Shown here: positions 19,501 to 35,200 of the stretch, piece after piece
Layout: each line of letters opens with the position of its first letter
How positions within the stretch are numbered: the first letter of the stretch is position 1
Source of the DNA: Papaver somniferum
Lineage: Eukaryota; Streptophyta; Magnoliopsida; Ranunculales; Papaveraceae
DNA: 64,000 nucleotides
NCBI RefSeq assembly: GCF_003573695.1
Contig: NC_039361.1
Location: 102,488,279-102,552,278 of the forward strand
Reading direction: 5' to 3'
Made by a program: the position numbers and the translations under genes
Notes under the pieces: model-generated
Database searches by the model: none
Told to the model about the DNA's origin: nothing
Seen by the model: only the letters and a program-made list of their open reading frames with translations

Positions 19501-22500
19501 ATGAAACTAAGCATTCACCTGCACTTATATGTAATCTTTTGAACCATCCTCTTAAGCGTACCAGTTTTTGTATATTATTAGATGTTTTAAAAAGTTTCTA
19601 CCTTTCCAGGTGACATCTATTAATTCTTTAATTTTAGAGGACTAATAGTTATTGATAACAAGCCTACTATGAACTTAAGCATTCACCTATACTTATATGT
19701 ATTCTTTTGAACCATCCTCTTATATGTATATGTTTTTGTATATTATTAGATTTTTTAAACAGTTTTTAGCGTTCAAGGTGACATCTATTAATTCTTTAAT
19801 TTTAGAGGACTATGAGTTATTGATAACAAACCTACTATGAAACTAAGCATTCACCTATACTTCTGCGTAGTCTTTTGAACCTTCCTATTAAATGTACCAG
19901 TTTTTGTATATTATTAGATGTTTTAAACAGTTTTTAGCGTTCCAGGTGACATCTATTAATTCTTTAATTTTAGAGGACTAATAGTTATTGATAACAAGCC
20001 TACTATAAAACTAAGCATTTACCTATACTTATAAGTATTATTTTGAACCATCCTCTTAAATGTACCAGTTTTTGTATATTATTATATGTGTTAAACAGTT
20101 TCTAACGTTGTAGGTGAAATCTATTAATTCTTTAATTTTAAAGGACTATGAGTTATTGATAACAAACCTACTATGAAATTAAGCATTCACCTATACTTTT
20201 GTGTAGTCTTTTGAACCTTCCTCTTAAATGTACCAGTTTTTGTATATTATTAGATGTTTTAAAAAGTTTTTAGCGTTCCAGGTGACATCTATTAATTCTT
20301 TAATTTTAGAGGACTATGAGTTATTGATAACAAGCCTACGATGATACTAAGCATTCACCTATACTTCTGTGTAGTCTTTTGAACCTTCCTCTTAAATGTA
20401 CCAGTTTTTGTATATTATTAGATGTTTCAAACAGTTTTTAGCATTCAAGGTGACATCTATTAATTCTTTAATTTTAGAGGACTAATAATTATTGAAAACA
20501 AGCCTACTATGAAACTAAGCATTCACCTATACTTATATGTATTCTTTTGAACCATCCTCTTAAATGTACCAGTTTTTGTATATTATTAGATGTTTTAAAC
20601 AGTTTTTACCTTTGCAGGTGACATCTATTAATTCTTTAATTTTAAAGGACTATGAGTTATTGATAACAAGCCTACTATGAAACTAAGCATTCACCTATAC
20701 TTTTGTATAGTCTTTTGAACCTTCCTCTTAAATTTACCAGTTTTTGTATATTATTAGATGTTTTAAGCAGTTTTTAGCGTTCCATGTGACATCTATTATT
20801 TCTTTAATTTTAGAGGACTATGAGTTATTGATCACAAGCCTACTATGAAACTAAACAGTCACCTATACCTCTGTGTATTCTTTTGAACTTTCCTCTAAAA
20901 TATACCAGTTTTTGCATATTATTAGATGTTTTAAACAGTTTCCACCGTTCCAGGTGACATCTAGTAATTCTTAAATTTTAGAGGACTATGAGTTATTGAT
21001 AACAAGCCTACTATGATACTAAGCATTCACCTATACTTCTGTGTAGTCTTTTGAACCTTCCTCTTAAATGTACCAGTTTTTTTATATTATTATATGTTTT
21101 AAACAGTTTCTAGCGTTCCAGGTGACATCTATCAATACTTTAATTTAAGAGGACTAATAGTTATTGATAACAAGCCTACTATGAAACTAAGCATTCAACT
21201 ATACTTATATGTATTCTTTTGAACCATCCTCTTATATGTACATGTTTTTGTATTTTATTAGATTTTTTAAACAGTTTTTAGCGTTCAAGGTGACATCTAT
21301 TAATTCTTTAATTTTAGAGGACTATGAGTTATTGATAACAAACCTACTATGAAACTAAGCATTCACCTATACTTCTGCGTAGTCTTTTGAACCTTCCTCT
21401 TAAATGTACCAGTTTTTGTATATTATTAGATGTTTTAAACAGTTTTTAGCGTTCCAGGTGACATCTATTAATTCTTTAATTTTAGAGGACTAATAGTTAT
21501 TGATAACAAGCCTACTATAAAACTAAGCATTCACCTATACTTATATGTATTCTTTTGAACCATCCTCTTAAATGTACCAGTTTTTGTATATTATTATATG
21601 TTTTAAACAGTTTCTAACGTTGTAGGTGACATCTATTAATTCTTTAATTTTAAAGGACTATGAGTTATTGATAACAAACCTACTATGAAACTAAGCATTC
21701 ACCTATACTTCTGCGTAGTCTTTTGAACCTTCCTCTTAAATGTACCAGTTTTTGTATATTATTAGATGTTTTAAACAGTTTCTAGCGTTCCAGGTGACAT
21801 CTATCAATACTTTAATTTTAGAGGACTAATAGTTATTGATAACAAGCCTACTATGAAACTAAGCATTCAACTATACTTATATGTATTCTTTTGAACCATC
21901 ATCTTATATGTACATGTTTTTGTATATTATTAGATTTTTTAAACAGTTTTTAGCGTTCCAAGTGACATCTATTAATTCTTTAATTTCAGAGGACTATGAG
22001 TTATTGATAACAAACATACTATGAAACTAAGCATTCACCTATACTTCTGTGTATTCTTTTGAACTTTCCTCTAAAGTATACCAGTTTTTGTATATTATTA
22101 GATGTTTTAAACAGTTTCTAGATTTCCAGGTGACATCTATCAATACTTTAATTTTAGAGGACTAATAGTTATTGATAACAAGCCTACTATGAAACTAAGC
22201 ATTCACCTGCACTTATATGTAATCTTTTGAACCATCCTCTTAAATGTACCAGTTTTTGTATATTATTAGATGTTTTAAACAGTTTCTACCTTTCCAGGTG
22301 ACATCTATTAATTCATTAATTTTAGAGGACTAATAGTTATTGATAACAAGCCTACTATGAACTTAAGCATTCACCTATACTTATATGTATTCTTTTGAAC
22401 CATCCTCTTATATGTATATGTTTTTGTATATTATTAAATTTTTTAAACAGTTTTTAGCGTTCAAGGTGACATCTATTAATTCTTTAATTTTAGAGGACTA

Positions 22501-25500
22501 TGAGTTATTGATAACAAACCTACTATGAAACTAAGCATTCACCTATACTTCTGCGTAGTCTTTTGAACCATCCTCTTAAATGTACCAGTTTTTGTATATT
22601 ATTAAATGTTTTAAACAGTTTTTAGCGTTCCAGGTGACATCTATTAATTCTTTAATTTCACAGGACTATGAGTTATTGATAACAAACATACTATGAAACT
22701 AAGCATTCACCTATACTTTTGTGTAGTCTTTTGAACCTTCCTCTTAAATGTACCAGTTTTTGTATATTATTATATGTTTTAAACAGTTCCAGGTGACATC
22801 TATTAATTCTTTAATTTTAGAGTACTATGAGTTGTTGATAACAAGCCTACTATGAAACTCAGCAGTCACCTATACTTCTGTGTATTCTTTTGAACTTTCC
22901 TCTAAAGTATACCAGTTTTTGTATATTATTAGATGTTTTAAACAGTTTCTAGCATTCCAGGTGACATCTATCAATACTTTAATTTTAGAGGACTAATAGT
23001 TATTGATAACAAGCCTACTATGAAACTAAGCATTCACCTGCACTTATATGTAATCTTTTGAACCATCCTCTTAAACGTACCAGTTTTTGTATATTATTAG
23101 ATGTTTTAAACATTTTCTACCTTTCCAGGTGACATCTATTAATTCATTAATTTTAGAGGACTAATAGTTATTGATAACAAGCCTACTATGAACTTAAGCA
23201 TTCACCTATACTTATATGTATTCTTTTGAACCATCCTCTTATATGTATATGTTTTTGTATATTATTAGATTTTTTAAACAGTTTTTAGCGTTCAAGGTGA
23301 CATCTATTAATTCTTTAATTTTAGAGGACTATGAGTTATTGATAACAAACCTACTATGAAACTAAGCATTCACCTATACTTCTGCGTAGTCTTTCGAACC
23401 TTCCTCTTAAATGTACCAGTTTTTGTATATTATTAGATGTTTTAAATAGTTTTTAGCGTTCCAGGTGACATCTATTAATTCTTTAATTTTAGAGGACTAA
23501 TAGTTATTGATAACAAGCCTACTATAAAACTAAGCATTCACCTATACTTATATGTATTCTTTTGAACCATCCTCTTAAATGTACCAGTTTTTATATATTA
23601 TTATATGTTTTAAACAGTTTCTAACGTTGTAGGTGACATCTATTAATTCTTTAATTTTAAAGGACTATGAGTTATTGATAACAAACCTACTATGAAACTA
23701 AGCATTCACCTATACTTCTGCGTAGTCTTTTGAACCTTCCTCTTAAATGTACCAGTTTTTGTATATTATTAGATGTTTTAAACAGTTTTTAGCGTTCCAG
23801 GTGACATCTATTAATTCTTTAATTTTAGAGGACTAATAGTTATTGATAACAAGCCTACTATAAAACTAAGCATTCACCTATACTTATATGTATTCTTTTG
23901 AACCATCCTCTTAAATGTACCAGTTTTTGTATATTATTATATGTTTTAAACAGTTTCTAACGTTGTAGGTGACATCTATTAATTCTTTAATTTTAAAGGA
24001 CTATGAGTTATTGATAACAAACCTACTATGAAACTAAGCATTCACCTATACTTCTGCGTAGTCTTTTGAACCTTCCTCTTAAATGTACCAGTTTTTGTAT
24101 ATTATTAGATGTTTTAAACAGTTTCTAGCGTTCCAGGTGACATCTATCAATACTTTAATTTTAGAGGACTAATAGTTATTGATAACAAGCCTACTATGAA
24201 ACTAAGCATTCAACTATACTTATATGTATTCTTTTGAACCATCCTCTTATATGTATATGTTTTTGTATATTATTAGATTTTTTAAACAGTTTTTAGCGTT
24301 CAAGGTGACATCTATTAATTCTTTAATTTTAGAGGACTATGAGTTATTGATAACAAACCTACTATGAAACTAAGCATTCACCTATACTTCTGCGTAGTCT
24401 TTTGAACCTTCCTCTTAAATGTACCAGTTTTTGTATATTATTAGATGTTTTAAACAGTTTTTAGCGTTCCAGGTGACATCTATTAATTCTTTAATTTTAG
24501 AGGACTAATAGTTATTGATAACAAGCCTACTATAAAACTAAGCATTCACCTATACTTATATGTATTCTTTTGAACCATCCTCTTAAATGTACCAGTTTTT
24601 GTATATTATTATATGTTTTAAACAGTTTCTAACGTTGTAGGTGACATCTATTAATTCTTTAATTTTAAAGGACTATGAGTTATTGATAACAAGCCTACTA
24701 TGCAATTAAGCATTCACCTATACTTTTGTGTAGTCTTTTGAACCTTCCTCTTAAATGTACCAGTTTTTGTATATTATTAGATGTTTTAAACAGTTTCTAG
24801 CGTTCCAGGTGACATCTATCAATACTTTAATTTTAGAGGACTAATAGTTATTGATAACAAGCCTACTATGAAACTAAGCATTCAACTATACTTACATGTA
24901 TTCTTTTGAACCATCATCTTATATGTACATGTTTTTGTATATTATTAGATTTTTAAACAGTTTTTAGCGTTCCAAGTGACATCTATTAATTCTTTAATTT
25001 CAGAGGACTATGAGTTATTGATAACAAACATACTATGAAACTAAGCATTCACCTATACTTTTGTGTAGTCTTTTGAACCTTCCTCTTCAATGTACCAGTT
25101 TTTGTATATTATTATATGTTTTAAACAGTTCCAGGTGACATCTATTAATTCTTGAATTTTAGAGTACTATGAGTTGTTGATAACAAGCCTACTATGAAAC
25201 TCAGCAGTCACCTATACTTCTGTGTATTCTTTTGAACTTTCCTCTAAAGTTTACCAGTTTTTGTATATTATTAGATGTTTTAAACAGTTTCTAGATTTCC
25301 AGGTGACATCTATCAATACTTTAATTTTAGAGGACTAATAGTTATTGATAACAAGCCTACTATGAAACTAAGCATTCACCTGCACTTATATGTAATCTTT
25401 TGAACCATCCTCTTAAATGTACCAGTTTTTGTATATTATTAGATGTTTTAAACAGTTTCTACCTTTCCAGGTGACATCTATTAATTCATTAATTTTAGAG

Positions 25501-26689
25501 GACTAATAGTTATTGATAACAAGCCTACTATGAACTTAAGCATTCACCTATACTTATATGTATTCTTTTGAACCATCCTCTTATATGTATATGTTTTTGT
25601 ATATTATTAGATTTTTTAAACAGTTTTTAGCGTTCAAGGTGACATCTATTAATTCTTTAATTTTAGAGGACTATGAGTTATTGATAACAAACCTACTATG
25701 AAACTAAGCATTCACCTATACTTCTGCGTAGTCTTTTGAACCTTCCTCTTAAATGTACCAGTTTTTGTATATTATTAAATGTTTTAAACAGTTTTTAGCG
25801 TTCCAGGTGACATCTATTAATTCTTTAATTTTAGAGTACTATGAGTTGTTGATAACAAGCCTACTATGAAACTCAGCAGTCACCTATACTTCTGTGTATT
25901 CTTTTGAACTTTCCTCTAAAATATACCAGTTTTTGTATATTATTAGATGTTGTTAACAGTTTCTAGCATTCCAGGTGACATCTATCAATACTTTAATTTT
26001 AGAGGACTAATAGTTATCGATAACAAGCCTACTATGAAACTAAGCATTCACCTGCACTTAAATGTAATCTTTTGAACCATCTTCTTAAGCGTACCAGTTT
26101 TTGTAAATTATTAGATGTTTTAAACATTTTCTACCTTTCCAGGTGACATCTATTAATTCTTTAATTTTAGAGGACTAATAGTTATTGATAACGAGCCTAC
26201 TATGAACTTAAGCATTCACCTATACTTATATGTATTCTTTTGAACCATCCTCTTATATGTATATGTTTTTTTATATTATTAGATTTTTTAAACAGTTTTT
26301 AGCGTTCAAGGTGACATCTATTAATTCTTTAATTTCAGAGGACTATGAGTTATTGATAACAAACATACTATGAAACTAAGCATTCACCTATACTTTTGTG
26401 TAGTCTTTTGAACCTTCCTCTTAAATGTACCAGTTTTTGTATATTATTATATGTTTTAAACAGTTCCAGGTGACATCTATTAATTCTTTAATTTTAGAGT
26501 ACTATGAGTTGTTGATAACAAGCCTACTATGAAACTCAGCAGTCACCTATACTTATGTGTATTCTTTTGAACTTTCCTCTAAAGTATACCAGTTTTTGTA
26601 TATTATTAGATGTTTTAAACAGTTTCTAGCATTCCAGGTGACATCTATCAATACTTTAATTTTAGAGGACTATGAGTTATTGATAACAA

Positions 26690-29600
26690 GCCTACTATGA
26701 TACTAAGCATTCACCTATACTTCTGTGTAGTCTTTTGAACCTTCCTCTTAAATGTACCAGTTTTTGTATATTATTAGATGTTTTAAGCAGTTTTTAGCGT
26801 TCAAGGTGACATCTATTAATTCTTTAATTTTAGAGGACTAATAGTTATTGAAAACAAGCCTACTATGAAACTAAGCATTCACCTATACTTATATGTATTC
26901 TTTTGAACCGTCCTCTTAAATGTACCAGATTTTGTATATTATTAGATGTTTTAAACAGTTTCTACCGTTGCAGGTGACATCTATTAATTCTTTAATTTTA
27001 AAACTATGAGTTATTGATAACAAGCCTACTATGAAATTAAGCATTCACCTATACATTTGTGTAGTCTTTTGAACCTTCCTCTTAAATGTACCAGTTTTTG
27101 TATATTATTAGATGTTTTAAACAGTTTCTAGCGTTCCAGGTGACATCTACCAATACTTTAATTTTAGAGGACTAATAGTTATTGATAACAAGCCTACTAT
27201 GAAACTAAGCATTCAACTATACTTATATGTATTCTTTTGAACCATCATCTTATATGTACATGTTTTTGTATATTATTAGATTTTTTAAACAGTTTTTAGC
27301 GTTCCAAGTATTAATTATTTAATTTCACAGGACTATGAGTTATTGATAACAAACATACTATGAAACTAAGCATTCACCTATACTTTTGTGTAGTCTTTTG
27401 AACCTTCCTCTTAAATGTACCAGTTTTTGTATATTATTATATGTTTTAAACAGTTCCAGGTGACATCTATTAATTCTTTAATTTTAGAGTACTATGAGTT
27501 GTTGATAACAAGCCTACTATGAAACTCAGCAGTCACCTATACTTCTGTGTATTCTTTTGAACTTTCCTCTAAAGTATACCAGTTTTTGTATATTATTAGA
27601 TGTTTTAAACAGTTTCTAGCATTCCAGGTGACATCTATCAATACTTTAATTTTAGAGGACTAATAGTTATTGATAACAAGCCTACTATGAAACTAAGCAT
27701 TCACCTGCACTTATATGTAATCTTTTGAACCATCCCCTTAAATGTACCAGTTTTTGTATATTATTAGAACTTTTAAACAGTTTCTACCTTTCCTGGTGAC
27801 ATCTATTAATTCATTGATTTTAGAGGACTAATAGTTATTGATAACAAGCCTACTATGAACTTAAGCATTCACCTATACTTATATGTATTATTTTGAACCA
27901 TCCTCTTATATGTATATGTTTTTGTATATTATTAGATTTTTTAAACAGTTTTTAGCGTTCAAGGTGACATCTATTAATTCTTTAATTTTAGAGGACCATG
28001 AGTTATTGATAACAAACGTACTATGAAACTAAGCATTCACCTATACTTTTGCGTAGTCTTTTGAACCTTCCTCTTAAATGTACCAGTTTTTGTATATTAT
28101 TAAATATTTTAAAAAGTTTTTAGCGTTCCAGGTGACATCTATTAATTCTTTAATTTTAGAGTACTATGAGTTGTTGATAACAAGCCTACTATGAAACTCA
28201 GCAGTCACCTATACTTCTGTGTATTCTTTTGAACTTTCCTCTAAAATATACCAGTTTTTGTATATTATTAGATGTTGTTAACAGTTTCTAGCATTCCAGG
28301 TGACATCTATCAATACTTTAATTTTAGAGGACTAATAGTTATCGATAACAAGCCTACTATGAAACTAAGCATTCACCTGCACTTATATGTAATCTTTTGA
28401 ACCATCTTCTTAAGCGTACCAGTTTTTGTATATTATTAGATGTTTTAAACATTTTCTACCTTTCCAGGTGACATCTATTAATTCTTTAATTTTAGAGGAC
28501 TAATAGTTATTGATAACAAGCCTACTATGAACTTAAGCATTCACCTATACTTATATGTATTCTTTTGAACCATCCTCTTATATGTATATGTTTTTGTATA
28601 TTATTATATTTTTTAAACAGTTTTTAGCGTTCAAGCTGACATCTATTAATTCTTTAATTTTAGAGGACTATGAGTTATTGATAACAAACCTACTATGAAA
28701 CTAAGCATTCACCTATACTTCTGCGTAGTCTTTTGAACCTTCCTCTTAAATGTACCAGTTTTTGTATATTATTATATGTTTTAAACAGTTTTTAGCGTTC
28801 CAGGTGACATCTATTAATTCTTTAATTTTAGAGGACTAATAGTTATTGATAACAAGCCTACTATGAAACTAAGCATTCACCTATACTTATATGTATTCTT
28901 TTGAACCATCCTCTTAAATGTACCAGATTTTGTATATTATTAGATGTTTTAAACAGTTTCTACCGTTGCAGGTGACATCTATTAATTCTTTAATTTTAAA
29001 ACTATGAGTTATTGATAACAAGCCTACTATGAAACTAAGCATTCACCTATACTTTTGTATAGTCTTTTGAACCTTCCTCTTGAATGTACAAGTTTTTGTA
29101 TATTATTAGATGTTTTAAGCAGTTTTTAGTGTTCCAGGTGACATCTATTATTTCTTTAATTTTAGAGGACTATGAGTTATTGATCACAAGCCTACTATGA
29201 AACTAAACAGTCACCTATACTTCTGTGTATTCTTTTGAACTTTCCTCTAAAATGTACCATTTTTTTATATTATTAGATGTTTTAAACAGTTTCTAGCGTT
29301 CCAGGTGACATCCATCAATATTTTAATTTTAGAGGACTAATAGTTATTGATAACAAGCCTACTATGAAACTAAGCATTCACCTATACTTATGTGTATTAT
29401 TTTGAACCATATTCTTAAATGTACCAGTTTTTGTATATTATTAAATGTTTAAAACAGTTTCTTGCGTTCCAGGTGACATCTATTAATTCTTTAATTTTAG
29501 AGGACTATGAGTTATTGATAACAAGCCTAATATGAAACTAAGCATTCACCTATACTTCTGCGTAGTCTTTTGAACCATCCTCTTAAATGTACCAGTTTTT

Positions 29601-32050
29601 GTATATTATTATATGTTTTAAACAGTTTCTAACGTTGTAGGTGACATCTATTAATTCTTTAATTTTAAAGGACTATGAGTTATTGATAACAAGCCTACTA
29701 TGAAATTAAGCATTCACCTATACTTTTGTGTAGTCTTTTGAACCTTCCTCTTAAATGTACCAGTTTTTGTATATTATTAGATGTTTTAAAAAGGTTTTAG
29801 CGTTCCAGGTGACATCTATTAATTCTTTAATTTTAGAGGACTATGAGTTATTGATAACAAGCCTACTATGATACTAAGCATTCACCTATACTTCTGTGTA
29901 GTCTTTTGAACCTTCCTCTTAAATGTACCAGTTTTTGTATATTATTAGATGTTTTAAGCAGTTTTTAGCGTTCAAGGTGACATCTATTAATTCTTTAATT
30001 TTAGAGGACTAATAGTTATTGAAAACAAGCCTACTATGAAACTAAGCATTCACCTATACTTATATGTATTCTTTTGAACCATCCTCTTAAATGTACCAGA
30101 TTTTGTATATTATTAGATGTTTCAAACAGTTTCTACCGTTGCAGGTGACATCTATTAATTCTTTAATTTTAAAACTATGAGTTATTGATAACAAGCCTAC
30201 TATGAAATTAAGCATTCACCTATACTTGTGTGTAGTCTTTTGAACCTTCCTCTTAAATGTACCAGTTTTTGTATATTATTAGATGTTTTAAACAGTTTCT
30301 AGCGTTCCAGGTGACATCTATCAAGACTTTAATTTTAGAGGACTAATAGTTATTGATAACAAGCCTACTATGAAACTAAGCATTCAACTATACTTATATG
30401 TATTCTTTTGAACCATCATCTTATATGTACATGTTTTAGTATATTATTAGATTTTTTAAACAGTTTTTAGCGTTCCAAGTGACATCTATTAATTATTTAA
30501 TTTCAGAGGACTATGAGTTATTGATAACAAACATACTATGAAACTAAGCATTCACCTATACTTTTGTGTAGTCTTTTGAACCTTCCTCTTAAATGTACCA
30601 GTTTTTGTATATTATTATATGTTTTAAACAGTTCCAGGTGACATCTATTAATTCTTTAATTTTAGAGTACTATGAGTTGTTGATAACAAGCCTACTATGA
30701 AACTCAGCAGTCACCTATACTTCTGTGTATTCTTTTGAACTTTCCTCTAAAGTATACCAGTTTTTGTATATTATTAGATGATTTAAACAGTTTCTAGCAT
30801 TCCAGGTGACATCTATCAATACTTTAATTTTAGAGGACTAATAGTTATTGATAACAAGCCTACTATGAAACTAAGCATTCACCTGCACTTATATGTAATC
30901 TTTTGAACCATCCTCTTAAATGTACCAGTTTTTGTATATTATTAGAACTTTTAAACAGTTTCTACCTTTCCAGGTGACATCTATTAATTCATTGATTTTA
31001 GAGGACTAATAGTTATTGATAACAAGCCTACTATGAACTTAAGCATTCACCTATACTTATATGTATTCTTTTGAACCATCCTCTTATATGTATATGTTTT
31101 TGTATATTATTAGATTTTTTAAACAGTTTTTAGCGTTCAAGGTGACATCTATTAATTCTTTAATTTTAGAGGACTATGAGTTATTGATAACAAACCTACT
31201 ATGAAACTAAGCAATCACCTATACTTCTGCGTAGTCTTTTGAACCTTCCTCTTAAATGTACCAGTTTTTGTATATTATTAAATGTTTTAAACAGTTTTTA
31301 GCGTTCCAGGTGACATCTATTAATTCTTTAATTTTAGAGTACTATGAGTTGTTGATAACAAGCCTACTATGAAACTCAGCAGTCACCTATACTTCTGTGT
31401 ATTCTTTTGAACTTTCCTCTAAAATATACCAGTTTTTGTATATTATTAGATGTTGTTAACAGTTTCTAGCATTCCAGGTGACATCTATCAATACTTTAAT
31501 TTTAGAGGACTAATAGTTATCGATAACAAGCCTACTATGAAACTAAGCATTCACCTGCACTTATATGTAATCTTTAGAACCATCTTCTTAAGCGTACCAG
31601 TTTTTGTATATTATTAGATGTTTTAAACATTTTCTACCTTTCCAGGTGACATCTATTAATTCTTTAATTTTAGAGGACTAATAGTTATTGATAACAAGCC
31701 TACTATGAACTTAAGCATTCACCTATACTTATATGTATTCTTTTGAACCATCCTCTTATATGTATATGTTTTTGTATATTATTATATTTTTTAAACAGTT
31801 TTTAGCGTTCAAGGTGACATCTATTAATTCTTTAATTTTAGAGGACTATGAGTTATTGATAACAAACCTACTATGAAACTAAGCATTCACCTATACTTCT
31901 GCGTAGTCTTTTGAACCTTCCTCTTAAATGTACCAGTTTTTGTATATTATTAGATGTTTTAAACAGTTTTTAGCGTTCCAGGTGACATCTATTAATTCTT
32001 TAATTTTAGAGGACTAATAGTTATTGATAACAAGCCTACTATAAAACTAA
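26690..32050. repeat. block of about 2.2 kb duplicated at 3.17-3.18 kb spacing
   Basis: Positions 26690-28870 and 29870-32050 share the same order of rare monomer variants: the TTAAAACTATGAG form, the 9-bp deletion form, AAAGTATACCAG, ATTAGAACTTTTAAAC, and GATGTTGTTAACAG. The offset changes from 3171 to 3180 after a deletion near 27309 in the first copy. Coordinates are approximate. Confidence 0.75.
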
Positions 32051-32232
32051 GCATTCACCTATACTTATATGTATTCTTTTGAACCATCCTCTTAAATGTA
32101 CCAGTTTTTGTATATTATTATATGTTTTAAACAGTTTCTAACGTTGTAGGTGACATCTATTAATTCTTTAATTTTAAAGGACTATGAGTTATTGATAACA
32201 AGCCTACTATGAAATTAAGCATTCACCTATAC

Positions 32233-32279
32233 NNNNNNNNNNNNNNNNNNNNNNNNNNNNNNNNNNNNNNNNNNNNNNN
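32233..32279. other. assembly gap (47 N)
   Basis: The gap is flanked on both sides by satellite in the same orientation. Its size is not a multiple of the monomer in context, so the missing length is uncertain. Confidence 0.99.
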
Positions 32280-35200
32280 ATGTATATGTTTTTGTATATT
32301 ACTAGATGTTTTTAGCAGTTTTTAGCGTTCAAGGTGACATCTATTAATTCTTTAATTTTAGAGGACTAATAGTTATTGAAAACAAGCCTACTATGAAACT
32401 AAGCATTCACCTATACTTATATGTATTCTTTTGAACCATCCTCTTAAATGTACCAGATTTTGTATATTATTAGATGTTTTAAACATTTTCTACCGTTGCA
32501 GGTGACATCTATTAATTCTTTAATTTTAAAACTATAAGTTATTGATAACAAGCCTACTATGAAACTAAGCATTCACCTATACTTTTGTATTGTCTTTTGA
32601 ACCTTCCTCTTGAATGTACCAGTTTTTGTATATTATTAGATGTTTTAAGCAGTTTTTAGTGTTCCAGGTGACATCTATTATTTCTTTAATTTTAGAGGAC
32701 TATGAGTTATTGATCACAAGCCTACTATGAAACTAAACAGTCACCTATACTTCTGTGTATTCTTTTGAACTTTCCTCTTAAATGTACCAGTTTTTGTATA
32801 TTATTAGATGTTTTAAGCAGTTTTTAGCGTTCCAGGTGACATCTATTAATTCTTTAATTTTAGAGGACTAATAGTTATTGATAACAAGCCTACTATAAAA
32901 CTAACCATTCACCTATACTTATATGTATTCTTTTGAACCATCCTCTTAAGCGTACCAGTTTTTGTATATTATTAGATGTTTTAAACATTTTCTACCTTTC
33001 CAGGTGACATCTATTTATTCTTTAATTTTAGAGGACTATTAGTTATTGATAACAAGCCTACTATGAACTTAAGCATTCACCTATACTTATATGTATTCTT
33101 TTGAACCATCCTCTTATATGTATATGTTTTTGTATATTACTAGATGTTTTAAAAAGTTTTTAGCGTTCCAGGTGACATCTATTAATTCTTTAATTTTAGA
33201 GGACTATGAGTTATTGATAACAAGCCTACTATGATACTAAGCATTCACCTATACTTCTGTGTAGTCTTTTGAACCTTCCTCTTAAATGTACCAGTTTTTG
33301 TATATTATTAGATGTTTTAAACAGTTTTTAGCGTTCAAGGTGACATCTATTAATTCTTTAATTTTAGAGGACTAATAGTTATTGAAAACAAGCCTACTAT
33401 GAAACTAAGCATTCACCTATACTTATATGTATTCTTTTGAACCATCCTCTTAAATGTACCAGATTTTGTATATTATTAGATGTTTTAAACAGTTTCTACC
33501 GTTGCAGGTGACATCTATTAATTCTTTAATTTTATAGGACTATGAGTTATTGATAACAAGCCTACTATGAAACTAAGTATTCACCTATACTTTTGTATAG
33601 TCTTTTGAACCTTCCTCTTAAATGTACCAGTTTTTGTATATTATTAAATGTTTTAAGCAGTTTTAGCGTTCCAGGTGACATCTATTATTTCTTTAATTTT
33701 AGAGGACTATGAGTTATTGATTACAAGCCTACTATGAAACTAAACAGTCACCTATACTTCTGTGTATTCTTTTGAACTTTCCTCTAAAATGTACCATTTT
33801 TTTTTATATTATTAGATGTTTTAAACAGTTTCTAGCGTTCCAGGTGACATCCATCAATATTTTAATTTTAGAGGACTAATAGTTATTGATAACAAGCCTA
33901 CTATGAAACTAAGCATTCACCTATACTTATGTGTATTCTTTTGAACCATATTCTTAAATGTACCAGTTTTTCTATATTATTAAATGTTTAAAACAGTTTC
34001 TTGCGTTCCAGGTGACATCTATTAATTCTTTAATTTTAGAGGACTATGAGTTATTGATAACAAGCCTACTATGAAACTAAGCATTCACCTATAGTTTTGT
34101 GTAGTCTTTTGAACCTTCCTCTTAAATGTACCAGTTTTTGTATATCATTAGATGTTTTAAGCAGTTTTTAACGTTCCAGGTGACATCTATTAATTCTTTA
34201 ATTTTAGAGGACTATGAGTTATTGATGACAAACCTACTATGAAACTAAGCATTCACCTATACTTCTGTGTAGTCTTTTGAACCTTTCTCTGAAATGTACC
34301 AGTTTTTGTATATTATTAGATGTTTTAAACAGTTTTTAGCGTTCCAGGTGACATCTATTAATTTTTAATTTTAGAGGACTATGAGTTATTGATAACAAGC
34401 CTACTATTAAACTAAGCAGTCACCTATACTTCTGTGTATTATTTTTAACTTTCCTCTAAAATATACCAGTTTTTGTATATTATTAGATGTTTTAAATAGT
34501 TTTTAGCGTTCCAGGTGACATCTATTAATTCTTTAATTTTAGAGGACTATGAGTTATTGATAACAAGCCTACTATGAAACTAAACAGTCACCTATACTTC
34601 TGTGTATTCTTTTGAAGTTTCCTCTGAAATGTACCATTTTTTTATATTATTAGATGTTTTAAACAGTTTCTAGCGTTCCGGGTGCCATCCATCAATATTT
34701 TAATTTTAGAGGACTAATAGTCATTGATAACAAGCCTACTATGAAACTAAGCATTCACCTATACTTCTGTGTATTCTTTTAAACCATCCTCTTATATGTA
34801 TATGTTTTTGTATATTATTAGATTTTTTTAACAGTATTTAGCGTTCCAGGTGATATCTATTAATTCTTTAATTTTAGAGGACTAATAGTTATTGATAACA
34901 AGCCTACTATAAAACTAAGCATTCAACTATACTTATATGTATTCTTTTGAACCATCCTCTTATATGTACATGTTTTTGTATATTATTAGATTTTCTTAAC
35001 AGTATTTAGCGTTCCAGGTGACATCTATTAATTCTTTAATTTTAGAGGACTATGAGTTATTGATAACAAACCTACTATGAAACTAAGCATTCACCTATAC
35101 TTCTGTGTAGTCTTTTGAACCTTCCTATTAAATGTACCAGTTTTTGTATATTATTAGATGTTTTAAACAGTTTCTAGCGTTCCAGGTGACATCTATTAAT

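Larger units (their letters stand above)
13896..32232. repeat. 168-bp satellite array, segment 1 (about 109 monomers)
   Basis: Monomers start, by my phase, at GGTGACATCT and recur at 13896, 14064, 14232, 14400, 14567, 14735 and so on. The consensus I assembled by eye is 168 bp with 51 G+C bases (30%). All copies are in one orientation. The best conserved part is GAGTTATTGATAACAAGCCT and the following CTACTATGAAACTAAGC; the most variable is the 25 bases after CACCTATAC. Length variants include a 9-bp deletion form (five copies from 22.8 to 30.6 kb) and a form lengthened by an extra TTA near 14873. Nucleosome-scale length, homogeneity and higher-order structure suggest a centromeric or pericentromeric satellite; that function is inference. 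No inserted transposon or gene is seen. Confidence 0.97.
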
